Shown here piece by piece: positions 27,454-34,793 of a stretch of 64,000 bases of DNA. Source of the DNA: Bacteroidota bacterium (lineage in GTDB: Bacteria; Bacteroidota; Bacteroidia; B-17B0; Aurantibacillaceae); contig JACQAK010000101.1 of the NCBI GenBank assembly GCA_016194985.1, positions 1 through 64,000 on the forward strand, in the 5' to 3' direction. The translations under genes were made by a program, and so were the position numbers. The notes below the pieces were generated by a model, which saw only the letters and a list, made by a program, of their open reading frames with translations, made no database searches and was not told the DNA's origin. Within the stretch, counting starts at the first letter, position 1, and every line of letters starts with the position of its first letter.

Positions 27454-27480
27454 TTGAAATCAAATATTTTATTACATTTG
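27454..27480 (+). promoter_or_regulatory. Promoter of the tRNA-His gene
   Basis: TTG at 27454-27456 and TACATTTG at 27473-27480 (exact TAnnTTTG) are 16 bases apart, and the -7 box ends 12 bases before the tRNA 5' end. The spacer is slightly short. Confidence 0.65.
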
Positions 27481-27492
27481 TAGCCCTTAAAC

Positions 27493-27567
27493 GGTAGGTA
27501 TAGCTCAGTTGGTTAGAGCACCAGATTGTGGTTCTGGGGGTCGCCGGTTCGAACCCGGTTACTTACC
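27493..27567 (+). tRNA. tRNA-His (anticodon GTG)
   Basis: The acceptor stem GTAGGTA (27494-27500) pairs with TACTTAC (27560-27566, one G-T pair). An extra G at 27493 faces the discriminator C at 27567, the G-1:C73 pair specific to tRNA-His. The D arm has GCTCAGTTGGTTAGAGC. The anticodon stem CCAGA/TCTGG encloses loop TTGTGGT with anticodon GTG, and the T arm contains GGTTCGAACCC. CCA is not encoded. It reads both CAC and CAU codons. Confidence 0.97.
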
Positions 27568-27573
27568 CTTCTT

Positions 27574-27608
27574 AAAGGCTGTTTGCTAGCTAGCGGACAG
27601 CCTTTTTT
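27574..27608 (+). terminator. Intrinsic terminator of the tRNA-His gene
   Basis: AAGGCTGT (27575-27582) pairs with ACAGCCTT (27597-27604). Two T-G pairs and GC/GC continue the stem to a TAGCTA loop, and a run of six T (27603-27608) follows. It begins seven bases after the tRNA 3' end. With the repeat, the promoter and the tRNA it accounts for most of the non-coding stretch 27331-27646. Confidence 0.88.
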
Positions 27609-27621
27609 GTTTTGTATTCGT

Positions 27622-27629
27622 TATATTTG
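27622..27629 (+). promoter_or_regulatory. -7 box before the DoxX-like gene cluster
   Basis: TATATTTG is an exact match to TAnnTTTG, 17 bases before the ATG at 27647 and downstream of the tRNA terminator. No good -33 TTG lies at the expected distance. It is the likely promoter of the five-gene run 27647-31065. Confidence 0.5.
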
Positions 27630-27646
27630 ATTAGCATTTGTAACCT

Positions 27647-28036
27647 ATGGGCAGACAAAAATTATATAAAATTCTGATCTATTGCATTGCTACAGTCTGG
27701 TTCATTAATGGGCTTTTTTGTAAAGTATTAAACCTAGTTCCAAGACATGAGCAAATTGTTTCTGAAATTATAGGAGCCGAACACGCAGTTCTATTTACAA
27801 AACTCATTGGCATCTCTGAAATATTAATGGCAATATGGATCTTATCAGGTATCAGATCACGATTCAATGCTATTGCACAAATACTCATTATTGCAACCAT
27901 GAATACAATGGAATTCATATTAGTTCCTGATCTATTATTGTGGGGCAAGTTCAATTCATTATTCGCTTTTGGTTTCATTTGCATTATTTTCTGTAACGGA
28001 TTTATTGTACATAAAAAATTAATTCAACATACTTAA
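27647..28036 (+). CDS. DoxX-like small membrane protein
   Basis: 129 residues with four predicted helices: 'ILIYCIATVWFINGLFCKV', 'LFTKLIGISEILMAIWIL', 'IAQILIIATMNTMEFIL' and 'LFAFGFICIIFCNGFIV'. The 'WFINGLFCKVLNLVPRHEQI' stretch after helix 1 and the short loops fit the DoxX-like family, inner-membrane proteins with diverse partners and mostly unknown activity. It ends one base before the next ATG, so it is translationally coupled to the DUF2071 gene and heads a five-gene run. No catalytic residue pattern is evident. The family assignment is by overall pattern. Confidence 0.75.
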   Translation: MGRQKLYKILIYCIATVWFINGLFCKVLNLVPRHEQIVSEIIGAEHAVLFTKLIGISEILMAIWILSGIRSRFNAIAQILIIATMNTMEFILVPDLLLWGKFNSLFAFGFICIIFCNGFIVHKKLIQHT

Positions 28037-28037
28037 C

Positions 28038-28775
28038 ATGCTTTCATTCCTCAAAGATCATCCGTTTGCTGTGGAAGCTTTTTTTGAAAGCTCTCTTGTG
28101 TTAACTTTTGCAATTCCTAAAGACGAAATAAAACACCTGATTCCGGAATGTTTGGAGTTAGACACATTCAACGATCAATGGGCTTTTATTGCTGTGGCTA
28201 TGGTTCAAACCAAAGAGCTTAGACCAAAGGGTTTTCCGAAATTTATGGGTAATGATTTCTTTTTAATTGGTTACAGGGTTTTTGTAAGGTATACCAACAA
28301 TGCAGGTAAACGATTAAGAGGATTGTATATTCTTAAATCGCAAACCGACAAACAGAAAATGGAATTCTTTGGAAACCTGTTTACTCATTATAATTATACA
28401 ACTACCGATATTCAGCAAACTAAAAATAATAATAGTGAGCAGATCACATCTAATCTGTCAGGTTTGAATATAGAATATGAAACAGAAAACGAAAATGCCT
28501 CCTTACCGGAATATTCTCCTTTTGCAGATTGGAAAGAAGCGAGAAGGTTTGCAGGCCCCTTGCCGTTTACATTTACTTATAATAAAGAGAAGAAAGAAGT
28601 GTTGATCATTGAAGGTGTTCGTGAAAACTGGACGCCAAGCCCTGTGCATATAAAAAATTATTCGGTTTCTTTCATTGAAAAATTAAATCTTAAAAAGATC
28701 GTATTAGCAAATGCATTCATTATTAAAAATATTCCATACTATTGGAAAAAAGGAAAGGTAGAACAATGGAAATAA
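28038..28775 (+). CDS. DUF2071-family protein
   Basis: 245 residues, soluble, without signal peptide. The N-terminus 'HPFAVEAFFESSLVLTFAIP' and 'LIPECLELDTFNDQWAFIAV' with 'MGNDFFLIGYRVFVRY' is the pattern of DUF2071 (acetoacetate-decarboxylase-like fold). A central Lys or Arg could be important, but I cannot point to a catalytic residue. Neighbours on both sides are membrane or lipid-type proteins, so an enzymatic role on a small carbonyl or lipid-linked compound is possible but inferred. It starts one base after the DoxX-like gene and overlaps the methyltransferase gene by 10 bases. Confidence 0.8.
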   Translation: MLSFLKDHPFAVEAFFESSLVLTFAIPKDEIKHLIPECLELDTFNDQWAFIAVAMVQTKELRPKGFPKFMGNDFFLIGYRVFVRYTNNAGKRLRGLYILKSQTDKQKMEFFGNLFTHYNYTTTDIQQTKNNNSEQITSNLSGLNIEYETENENASLPEYSPFADWKEARRFAGPLPFTFTYNKEKKEVLIIEGVRENWTPSPVHIKNYSVSFIEKLNLKKIVLANAFIIKNIPYYWKKGKVEQWK

Positions 28776-29518
28776 AAAGAAGAAGCTTTCAGGGAGTACT
28801 AAATATTTTAAGTTTTAACAGGCATTTTTATGTATTAGGCCTTGGGGCTTTAGCTTTAATAATATTCAGTTACATAGTGTTTCAATGGTCTGATATTTTG
28901 TTTTGGGTAATCTTCGCTTCATTTATGTATGGCCTTACCATGCCATTGATTGTTTCTGCTTATGTTTATGATTTTTCGGGATATTATAATTTTGACTGGT
29001 TAAAAAAACATTCTGTAAATGTTTCTGAGTCTAAACAACTCTTAAACATTAATGCAGGCTTCGATGAAACAAGTTTTATTATTCAAAACAATTTTCCTAA
29101 CGCCAATTTAAAAGTATTTGATTTTTATAATCCAAAACAGCATACGGAACCAGCCATTATAAGAGCCCGAAAAGTAAGTCTGGTATTTCCAGACACCCAA
29201 CAAATAAAAACAAATCACATTCCTTTGGAAGATCGATCCATTGATATTATCTTTCTCCTATCTGCCGCCCATGAAATAAGGTCGCAGGAAGAAAAAATAC
29301 AATTTCTAAAAGAATGTTATAGACTATGTAAACCAACCGGAAAGGTAATTATGGCGGAACACTTGCGGGACTTTCCTAATTTCTTAGCATTCTCGGTGGG
29401 TTTTACTCATTTTTTTTCAAGAGCGGTTTGGAAAAAATCATTTGAAAGTGCCGGGTTCACTTCATTTGAAGAAACTAAATTCACTCCGTTTATATCTATC
29501 TTTGAATGTTGTCCTTAA
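28766..29518 (+). CDS. Membrane-anchored class I SAM methyltransferase
   Basis: 250 residues from the ATG at 28766, preceded by GGAAAGG; an alternative ATG at 28742 would add eight residues. Two hydrophobic helices ('FYVLGLGALALIIFSYIVF', 'ILFWVIFASFMYGLTMPLIV') precede the catalytic domain. The glycine loop is unusual ('LLNINAGFDETSFII' in place of GxGxG). It is followed by an acidic strand end 'LKVFDFYNP', 'PLEDRSIDIIFLLSAAHEIR' and 'CYRLCKPTGKVIMAEHLRDF', which fit motifs II-IV and the post-IV helix of class I methyltransferases. It probably methylates a membrane-borne lipid or quinone. It is embedded in the 27647-31065 run. Confidence 0.82.
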   Translation: MEIKRRSFQGVLNILSFNRHFYVLGLGALALIIFSYIVFQWSDILFWVIFASFMYGLTMPLIVSAYVYDFSGYYNFDWLKKHSVNVSESKQLLNINAGFDETSFIIQNNFPNANLKVFDFYNPKQHTEPAIIRARKVSLVFPDTQQIKTNHIPLEDRSIDIIFLLSAAHEIRSQEEKIQFLKECYRLCKPTGKVIMAEHLRDFPNFLAFSVGFTHFFSRAVWKKSFESAGFTSFEETKFTPFISIFECCP

Positions 29519-29528
29519 TTTATATAGT

Positions 29529-29924
29529 ATGGAACTACACCTTAAAATAATTGGTTATTTATTAATCATTTTGGCATTCGTTCATGTAATTTTTCCTAAA
29601 AGATTCGATTGGAAAAAAGAATGTGGTTCTCTGTCTTTAATTAATAAACAGATGATGTATATACACACCTTTTTTATTGCTTTAATAGTTTTATTGATGG
29701 GAATATTATGTATTAGTTCCTATTCAGAATTAATTGAAACGCCACTAGGACATAAAATATCATTAGGTCTTTTTATATTCTGGTTCATGAGGTTCTTTGT
29801 CCAGTTTTTTGGTTACTCTTCTGAACTTTGGAAAGGAAAAAGATTTGAAACAGTAGTCCATATTGTCTTTTCCATTTTCTGGACTTATGTGAGTATCGTA
29901 TTTTTTATGGTATATTGGAGGTAA
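29529..29924 (+). CDS. Small four-helix membrane protein, unknown
   Basis: 131 residues from the ATG at 29529, ten bases after the methyltransferase stop. An upstream in-frame start at 29442 lies inside that gene and is unlikely. Four hydrophobic stretches: 'IIGYLLIILAFVHVIF', 'YIHTFFIALIVLLMGILCI', 'ISLGLFIFWFMRFFVQFFG' and 'IVFSIFWTYVSIVFFMVYW'. Conserved-looking His residues sit in helix 1 (FVHVIF), helix 2 (YIHTFF) and before helix 4 (TVVHIVF); this could allow heme or metal binding, but that is speculation. I do not recognise a family. It ends four bases before the next ATG. Confidence 0.78.
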   Translation: MELHLKIIGYLLIILAFVHVIFPKRFDWKKECGSLSLINKQMMYIHTFFIALIVLLMGILCISSYSELIETPLGHKISLGLFIFWFMRFFVQFFGYSSELWKGKRFETVVHIVFSIFWTYVSIVFFMVYWR

Positions 29925-29928
29925 TTAA

Positions 29929-31065
29929 ATGCAACAATTCGACGTTATTATATGCGGAGCAGGCCCGGCCGGAAGTACCTGTGCTTTGGGGCTCTTTGAT
30001 GCAGGGTTACACGTGGCCTTGTTGGATAAGCAATCTTTTCCAAGAGAAAAAATATGCGGGGATGCCTATGGAGGTTATACGTATAAAATATTAAATACCA
30101 TCTCGCCAAGGTTTGGAGCCCGGCTATTAGCTCTGAATCAGGGCGCTATGATCAAACGGGCTCAATTTGTATCCCCAAAAGGACATCTGGTAGAACTAAG
30201 ACTGAAAGGGTCTTTCACAAGTTTACCCCGTCATGTTTTTGATAATTTTTTATTGACGATGGTAAAAGAAGAAACCAATACCAGTGTTTTTGAAAATACC
30301 ACGGCACAAAAAATCTCCATTGAAAAGGATCATATACTGGTTACAACTCATGAAGGAAAAGAACTAAAAGCAAAAATGGTTATTGGCTGTGATGGTGCTC
30401 ACTCTATTGTGCAATCGGCCTTAACCAACACACGTGAAACGTTAACGGAAACTTATCCCGGTATTCGTGCCTATTATAAAAATGTGAAAGGATTGGAACC
30501 TGATTGTCTGGAAATTCATTTTTTGCCCAATATTCCCAAAGGTTATTTCTGGATCTTTCCTTCTACTAACGGGTTGAGCAATGTGGGCATTGCCGCTAAT
30601 AAAAAGATGCTGGCCAAACACAACATCAATATGCGCAAGGAGTTTCATTATTTAATGAATGAATCACCGCAATTTAAAGAACGCTTTGCCGAAGCCGAAT
30701 TGGTGGGAGAAGAAAAAGGATGGTCTATCCCTATAGGATACTTTGATAGTACATTACCTATCTCAGGCAACCGGGTAATACTTTGCGGAGATGCGGCAGC
30801 ACTTGTAGAGCCTGCTACCGGCGAAGGCATTGGACCTGCGATGTCATCAGGGCGTTATGCCGCCTGGCAGATCAAAAAGTGCTTTGCGCAAAACAATTTC
30901 TCTGCTGATTTTATGAAAGGCTATGATAAAGCCATTCGTAAAAAATATGTACGCAATTATTTTTTCAAAACCAGTATTACGAATCTCTATTATAGAATGC
31001 CTTTCTTAATGGATTGGGTCATCGGCTTCTTTTCGGTATTGCATCGTTTGCAGGGGAGACGCTGA
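29929..31065 (+). CDS. Geranylgeranyl-reductase-like FAD oxidoreductase
   Basis: 378 residues. An N-terminal FAD-binding site 'DVIICGAGPAGSTCALGLFD' is followed by 'LLDKQSFPREKICGDAYGG' (the P-R-x-K-x-C-G-D motif typical of geranylgeranyl reductases and related tryptophan halogenases) and 'VILCGDAAALVEPATGEGIG' (second FAD motif). Members reduce double bonds in prenyl chains or oxidise aromatic and polyketide compounds. There is no separate reductase partner. As the last gene of the run with a membrane methyltransferase, it suggests modification of an isoprenoid or quinone lipid, which is an inference. It converges on the DUF4846 gene with one base between the stops. Confidence 0.87.
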   Translation: MQQFDVIICGAGPAGSTCALGLFDAGLHVALLDKQSFPREKICGDAYGGYTYKILNTISPRFGARLLALNQGAMIKRAQFVSPKGHLVELRLKGSFTSLPRHVFDNFLLTMVKEETNTSVFENTTAQKISIEKDHILVTTHEGKELKAKMVIGCDGAHSIVQSALTNTRETLTETYPGIRAYYKNVKGLEPDCLEIHFLPNIPKGYFWIFPSTNGLSNVGIAANKKMLAKHNINMRKEFHYLMNESPQFKERFAEAELVGEEKGWSIPIGYFDSTLPISGNRVILCGDAAALVEPATGEGIGPAMSSGRYAAWQIKKCFAQNNFSADFMKGYDKAIRKKYVRNYFFKTSITNLYYRMPFLMDWVIGFFSVLHRLQGRR

Positions 31066-31066
31066 T

Positions 31067-31876
31067 CTAAAATCTTCTTAGCTGGGTTTCTGCAAAGGGC
31101 CATTCAGGTGTTTCAATAAGAGTTGCTGTCTCATCGAGCTCATACCAGGGAGAAATGGTCGGCTTGTGTTCGTTGATCAATACATGAATGTCCTGCGCCG
31201 GCATATAACTTTGGGCAATCATGAATAATTTTTTATGGGTTGTTGTATGGATTGCCATATCTACAATAATGACTGCATGTCCCGGGGAACCTCCTTTAAT
31301 AAACACATCACCAATTTGCATCTGAGATAATGTGATGGGCTTTAATTCTTTAGCTAACGATGCAGTTCCTGCGTACATAAACACTATATTGAGATACTCT
31401 CTGAAAGACTGATAGGACGTACTTTCTTTAGTAGTTGCTATCCAATTTACTGAATTTCCTTTCACCGCTATCCGATAGCCACTTCTCCACTTACTATAAG
31501 CGGCATTAAAGCCGTTCGTGAAATTAAAATGCAGGGCCTCATATTGCTTTGTACTATATAAGTATTCTGCTCTCAAGCGCATCACGGCATCGGCACATTG
31601 TTGCAAATCTTTCAATCCCACATCATAATTTAAAACGGCGGCAGCTACATGATTGGGTTTTTCTTCTCCACTATAATAATGTACTTTGGTGCCATACGGC
31701 TTTAAAGCGGTATTTTGTAAAAATCCGGCAAATGAATTTTTTTCTGACTTTACCCTTACATAATTAGCAGGTGTTAAAAAGCGTTCCGAAATAGTAGCCC
31801 CTGATGAATTTATCAAAGGCGATCCCTGTTGTTTGCGAAAAGAGAATACAACTATCAAACAGGTAAGAATACCCAA
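31067..31876 (-). CDS. Exported DUF4846-family protein
   Basis: 269 residues as read from a TTG at 31876; no ATG is available in this frame upstream, so the start is uncertain. A hydrophobic N-terminus ('ILTCLIVVFSF') is followed by 'RFLTPANYVRVKSEKNSFAG', 'VAAAVLNYDVGLKDLQQCAD', 'RLRAEYLYSTKQYEALHFNF', 'FNAAYSKWRSGYRI' and 'VFIKGGSPGHAVIIVDMAIH', the pattern of DUF4846. The last stretch with its 'GHA' and the earlier conserved Cys (QQCAD) hint at a papain/NlpC-like fold, which is an inference. It follows ftsX by 31 bases on the same strand. Function is unknown. Confidence 0.75.
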   Translation of the reverse strand: MGILTCLIVVFSFRKQQGSPLINSSGATISERFLTPANYVRVKSEKNSFAGFLQNTALKPYGTKVHYYSGEEKPNHVAAAVLNYDVGLKDLQQCADAVMRLRAEYLYSTKQYEALHFNFTNGFNAAYSKWRSGYRIAVKGNSVNWIATTKESTSYQSFREYLNIVFMYAGTASLAKELKPITLSQMQIGDVFIKGGSPGHAVIIVDMAIHTTTHKKLFMIAQSYMPAQDIHVLINEHKPTISPWYELDETATLIETPEWPFAETQLRRF

Positions 31877-31907
31877 CTTTACATATGTGTTATGGAGTTG
31901 AATGGGA

Positions 31908-32798
31908 TTAGAAATATAAATCGTCTGTTTTTAAGCGCAGATAGCGGCTTACAGAAAGTGCGGCGCTTAACCCGGAAATCAAAACACCTAAGAGTACAAT
32001 GCCCGCAAATAAAGCAGCCAGTAAGTTAGGATCCTGCAATTGTAACAGATCTGGGATATAATTGGTGCTTAGTATTAAAAACCCTGCCAATAAAAAACCT
32101 GCCAATAATCCGGCAATAACTCCCTGACGAATCCCTTTAAAAATAAACGGTTTACGAATAAAGCCCTGCGTAGCGCCAACCAGATACATGGTTCTGATCA
32201 AAAAGCGTTTAGCATAAATAGACAGACGAATGGTATTATTAATTAATGCAATAGCAACTACCAATAACAAACCGCTAAAAATCAGGATATAAAGACTGAT
32301 CACTTTGGCATTATCATTCACTTGTTTGATCATGTCTTTATGATAAATCACTTCTTTTACGAAATGTTTTTGCATGATCTGTTTTTCAAAACCTGCGAGG
32401 CTATCCACATTGGCATACTCCGAATTTAATTTCACATCTAAAGAAGACAACAAAGGATTATACCCTAAAAAGGAAATAAAGTCTTCTCCCAGATCTTTTT
32501 GTAATTTTTTAGCGGCCGCGTCTTTACTAATATAATCCACCTGTTTGGTAAAGGCAGATGAACTGATTTCCTGTTTTAATATATCCAGTTCGGCTGAAGT
32601 GGTAGTATCTTTAAGCACGACCTGAAATCCAACATTCTCCTTAATATGATTGGATAATTTTTTTGCATTGATCACTACCAATCCCAAAAGCCCTAACATA
32701 AATAATACTAATGCCAAACTAATGACAACGGTAACGGAAGAAGTTTTTAATTTTTGAGTAGCTGTTCTATTAGACACAATGATGTAATTTATATTCAA
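31908..32798 (-). CDS. ftsX: Cell division protein FtsX
   Basis: 296 residues with the four-helix FtsX layout: an N-terminal helix 'VTVVISLALVLFMLGLLGLV', a ~120-residue periplasmic domain ('VGFQVVLKDTTTSAELDIL', 'FISFLGYNPLLSSLDVKLN'), then three C-terminal helices ('LYILIFSGLLLVVAIALI', 'GVIAGLLAGFLLAGFLIL', 'ALFAGIVLLGVLISGLSAAL'). FtsX works with the ATPase FtsE to switch on peptidoglycan hydrolases at the division site. ftsE is not adjacent, as is usual in Bacteroidota. The DUF4846 gene follows it. Confidence 0.92.
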   Translation of the reverse strand: MNINYIIVSNRTATQKLKTSSVTVVISLALVLFMLGLLGLVVINAKKLSNHIKENVGFQVVLKDTTTSAELDILKQEISSSAFTKQVDYISKDAAAKKLQKDLGEDFISFLGYNPLLSSLDVKLNSEYANVDSLAGFEKQIMQKHFVKEVIYHKDMIKQVNDNAKVISLYILIFSGLLLVVAIALINNTIRLSIYAKRFLIRTMYLVGATQGFIRKPFIFKGIRQGVIAGLLAGFLLAGFLILSTNYIPDLLQLQDPNLLAALFAGIVLLGVLISGLSAALSVSRYLRLKTDDLYF

Positions 32799-32878
32799 CT
32801 AAAATAAGGGAAATATAAACCACATGCTGTTTTTTAAAAAGGAATAATTAACAGGTGAATGTTTGTATAACTCTTGCC

Positions 32879-32907
32879 ATTGTTCAACCCCAAAGGGGTT
32901 GAACAAT
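32879..32907. repeat. Perfect 13-base-pair hairpin, REP-like
   Basis: ATTGTTCAACCCC (32879-32891) and GGGGTTGAACAAT (32895-32907) form a perfect stem with loop AAA between trmD and ftsX. The orientation is symmetric and no T run follows directly, so it is more likely a small dispersed palindrome or a transcript-stabilising hairpin than a classical terminator. A shorter cousin, CCCCGAAGGGG, is found at 34687-34697. Confidence 0.6.
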
Positions 32908-32952
32908 CAACGTTTATTTTTTGCAAAATCTATCTCCCTGAAAGGGTTATAT

Positions 32953-33627
32953 TCAAAGTAACAAATCTGGGCGGCGCAATTTTGTTCTCTCCAGAGATTG
33001 CTCATGCCGCCATTCTTCCACCTTTTTAGTGTTTCCACTGGTTAGTATCTCGGGTATTTTCCAGCCATTATAATCTGCAGGGCGCGTATACACCGGTGGT
33101 GATAATAAATTATCCTGAAACGAGTCCGACAGAGCGGAAGTTTCGTCATTCAATACTCCGGGAATCAAACGAATAACCGCATCACACAAAACAGCTGCCG
33201 GTAGTTCTCCTCCACTTAAAACATAGTCTCCTATCGAAATTTCTTTGGTAATAAAGTGTTCACGGATACGCTCATCAATGCCTTTGTAATGACCGCATAA
33301 AATAATGAGGTTGTTTAACGTTGACAAATGATTACAGGTGTTCTGTTTCAACGTTTCTCCATCCGGGGTCATGTATATGATTTCGTCGTAAGTACGTTGA
33401 CTTTTTAAATCGTTAATGCAATTGGCAATCGGTTCGATCATCATCACCATACCGGCACCGCCTCCAAAGGCATAATCGTCTACTTTTTTATGAGGCTCAA
33501 TCCCATAGGCTCTCAGGTCGACTACATTAACCGAAACAAGCCCCTTTTGGGCGGCACGTTTTAAAATACTGTGGCTAAAAGGACTTTCGAGCAATGGCGG
33601 GTGAACCGTAATGATATCAATATGCAT
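32953..33627 (-). CDS. trmD: tRNA (guanine37-N1)-methyltransferase
   Basis: 224 residues. It has TrmD hallmarks: '[20 protein letters not shown]', '[18 protein letters not shown]' (linking to the trefoil knot), '[15 protein letters not shown]' and '[18 protein letters not shown]', which form the SAM-binding knot, and the C-terminal '[16 protein letters not shown]'. It methylates G37 next to the anticodon and prevents +1 frameshifts. It lies apart from the usual rpsP-rimM-rplS neighbours. Its start codon touches a long palindromic element that fills the upstream region. Confidence 0.95.
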   Translation of the reverse strand: MHIDIITVHPPLLESPFSHSILKRAAQKGLVSVNVVDLRAYGIEPHKKVDDYAFGGGAGMVMMIEPIANCINDLKSQRTYDEIIYMTPDGETLKQNTCNHLSTLNNLIILCGHYKGIDERIREHFITKEISIGDYVLSGGELPAAVLCDAVIRLIPGVLNDETSALSDSFQDNLLSPPVYTRPADYNGWKIPEILTSGNTKKVEEWRHEQSLERTKLRRPDLLL

Positions 33628-33796
33628 TTTAGAAGCTGTTTAAAATTTATCTACTAATTTTGTTACGTATCTTTTTGGCTACAAATTCGTTAAATTTTTC
33701 GAGATAGTAGCCAACTATCTCTGCAAAATTTGGCTTTTTTCGCTCAAAAATACACCGTAACAAATTTTACAATATAAATTCAAACAGCTTCTCAAA
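33628..33796. repeat. Long imperfect palindromic element upstream of trmD (MITE-like)
   Basis: The arms 33632-33642 (GAAGCTGTTTA) and 33781-33791 (CAAACAGCTTC) are near-perfect complements. Pairing continues with gaps along both sides, including GTTACG near 33665 with CGTAAC near 33755, to a centre GAGATAGT/ACTATCTC. The whole ~165 bases can fold as one hairpin. It holds no gene. The size and ends fit a miniature palindromic repeat, but no second copy is in the window. Confidence 0.7.
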
Positions 33797-33844
33797 ATTA
33801 ACAAAAAATTTAGGAATTATGAGGCTTTAGTTCTATCTATCCGT

Positions 33845-33852
33845 TATATTTG
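33845..33852 (+). promoter_or_regulatory. -7 box before the exported protein gene at 33871
   Basis: TATATTTG is an exact TAnnTTTG match, 18 bases before the ATG at 33871. It supports that ATG over an in-frame start at 33850, which would lie inside the promoter box. Confidence 0.55.
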
Positions 33853-33870
33853 TTTATCAAAAATAAACAC

Positions 33871-34668
33871 ATGAAGCACATTTTATTAGCGGTAACTTTG
33901 TTAATTGGGTTACATTCTTTTTCGCAAAAAAAGGAAGAAAAAAAAGAGGGCGAAAAGGTTTTTTACAAAGAAGCGACTGTAGAAACCGACGATTATAAAA
34001 TTTATATCATTGATGCTGTTGCCAATGTTAAGCAAGCCAAATTCAAGATCAAGATTTTTAATAAGACCAATGATTATTTATTGATTAAACCAACGGAGTT
34101 TAAATACCTTGCCGGTGATAAGACATTATTAGGAAAAGATAAAACCTACGTAGTATCGCCAAACGAAGAAGAAACCGAAGTTATTGATTTTAGAGGTGCA
34201 GATATGCTTGCTGAAAAATATACGGTTGAGTTTAAAGGCATCTATAAAGCATCTGCAGGTGGCAAAGCTTCCACTGTTCCTGACTTTGATCTGCCAGCCA
34301 GTAAAAATGATTTTACGGTTGGAAATTTTACCTGTGATTTGAAGAAAGCTGATCTAAAAACAGATAAATCCGTTGTTAAATTTGATTGTGTATATGTTGG
34401 CGATGGCGTAGGCTTAATTATGCCAACTAAATCAACACTGATTATGCCGGACGGAAAAGAAAATCCAAACTCTAAAAAAACGAAACCTATTATTTTAGAG
34501 AGAGGGAAGCGAGATGATTTTACAATGATCTATCCTGAGTTACCCGGTTCGGGCGATATGCAAAAGCAAGCTACCAAAGTGAAATGGAATACTACGTTCA
34601 AAGAGTCTAAATTAACGGCTATTGGTGATGCTAAATTAGAACTGGTAAAGGATACCGAGAAAAAGTAA
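33871..34668 (+). CDS. Exported protein of unknown function
   Basis: 265 residues from the ATG at 33871. A clear signal peptide 'MKHILLAVTLLIGLHSFSQ' is followed by a lysine/glutamate-rich stretch. Two similar-looking beta-rich halves follow: 'YKIYIIDAVANVKQAKFKIK' with 'IFNKTNDYLLIKPTEFKY' in the first, and 'LKKADLKTDKSVVKFDCVYV' with 'GLIMPTKSTLIMPDG' in the second. There is no sorting domain, lipobox or enzymatic motif, so it is probably periplasmic. I do not recognise the family. Its gene is divergent from trmD and convergent with the methyltransferase gene at 34794. Confidence 0.82.
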   Translation: MKHILLAVTLLIGLHSFSQKKEEKKEGEKVFYKEATVETDDYKIYIIDAVANVKQAKFKIKIFNKTNDYLLIKPTEFKYLAGDKTLLGKDKTYVVSPNEEETEVIDFRGADMLAEKYTVEFKGIYKASAGGKASTVPDFDLPASKNDFTVGNFTCDLKKADLKTDKSVVKFDCVYVGDGVGLIMPTKSTLIMPDGKENPNSKKTKPIILERGKRDDFTMIYPELPGSGDMQKQATKVKWNTTFKESKLTAIGDAKLELVKDTEKK

Positions 34669-34793
34669 TTGTAGATTCTGCGTTCGCCCCCGAAGGGGTC
34701 GTATATTTAAGCTCAATGTGAAATGCTATGATTATTAACTTGTTTCATTGATTATTATTTATAGTATTAACTATTGAGCCTCGGTCATCCACA

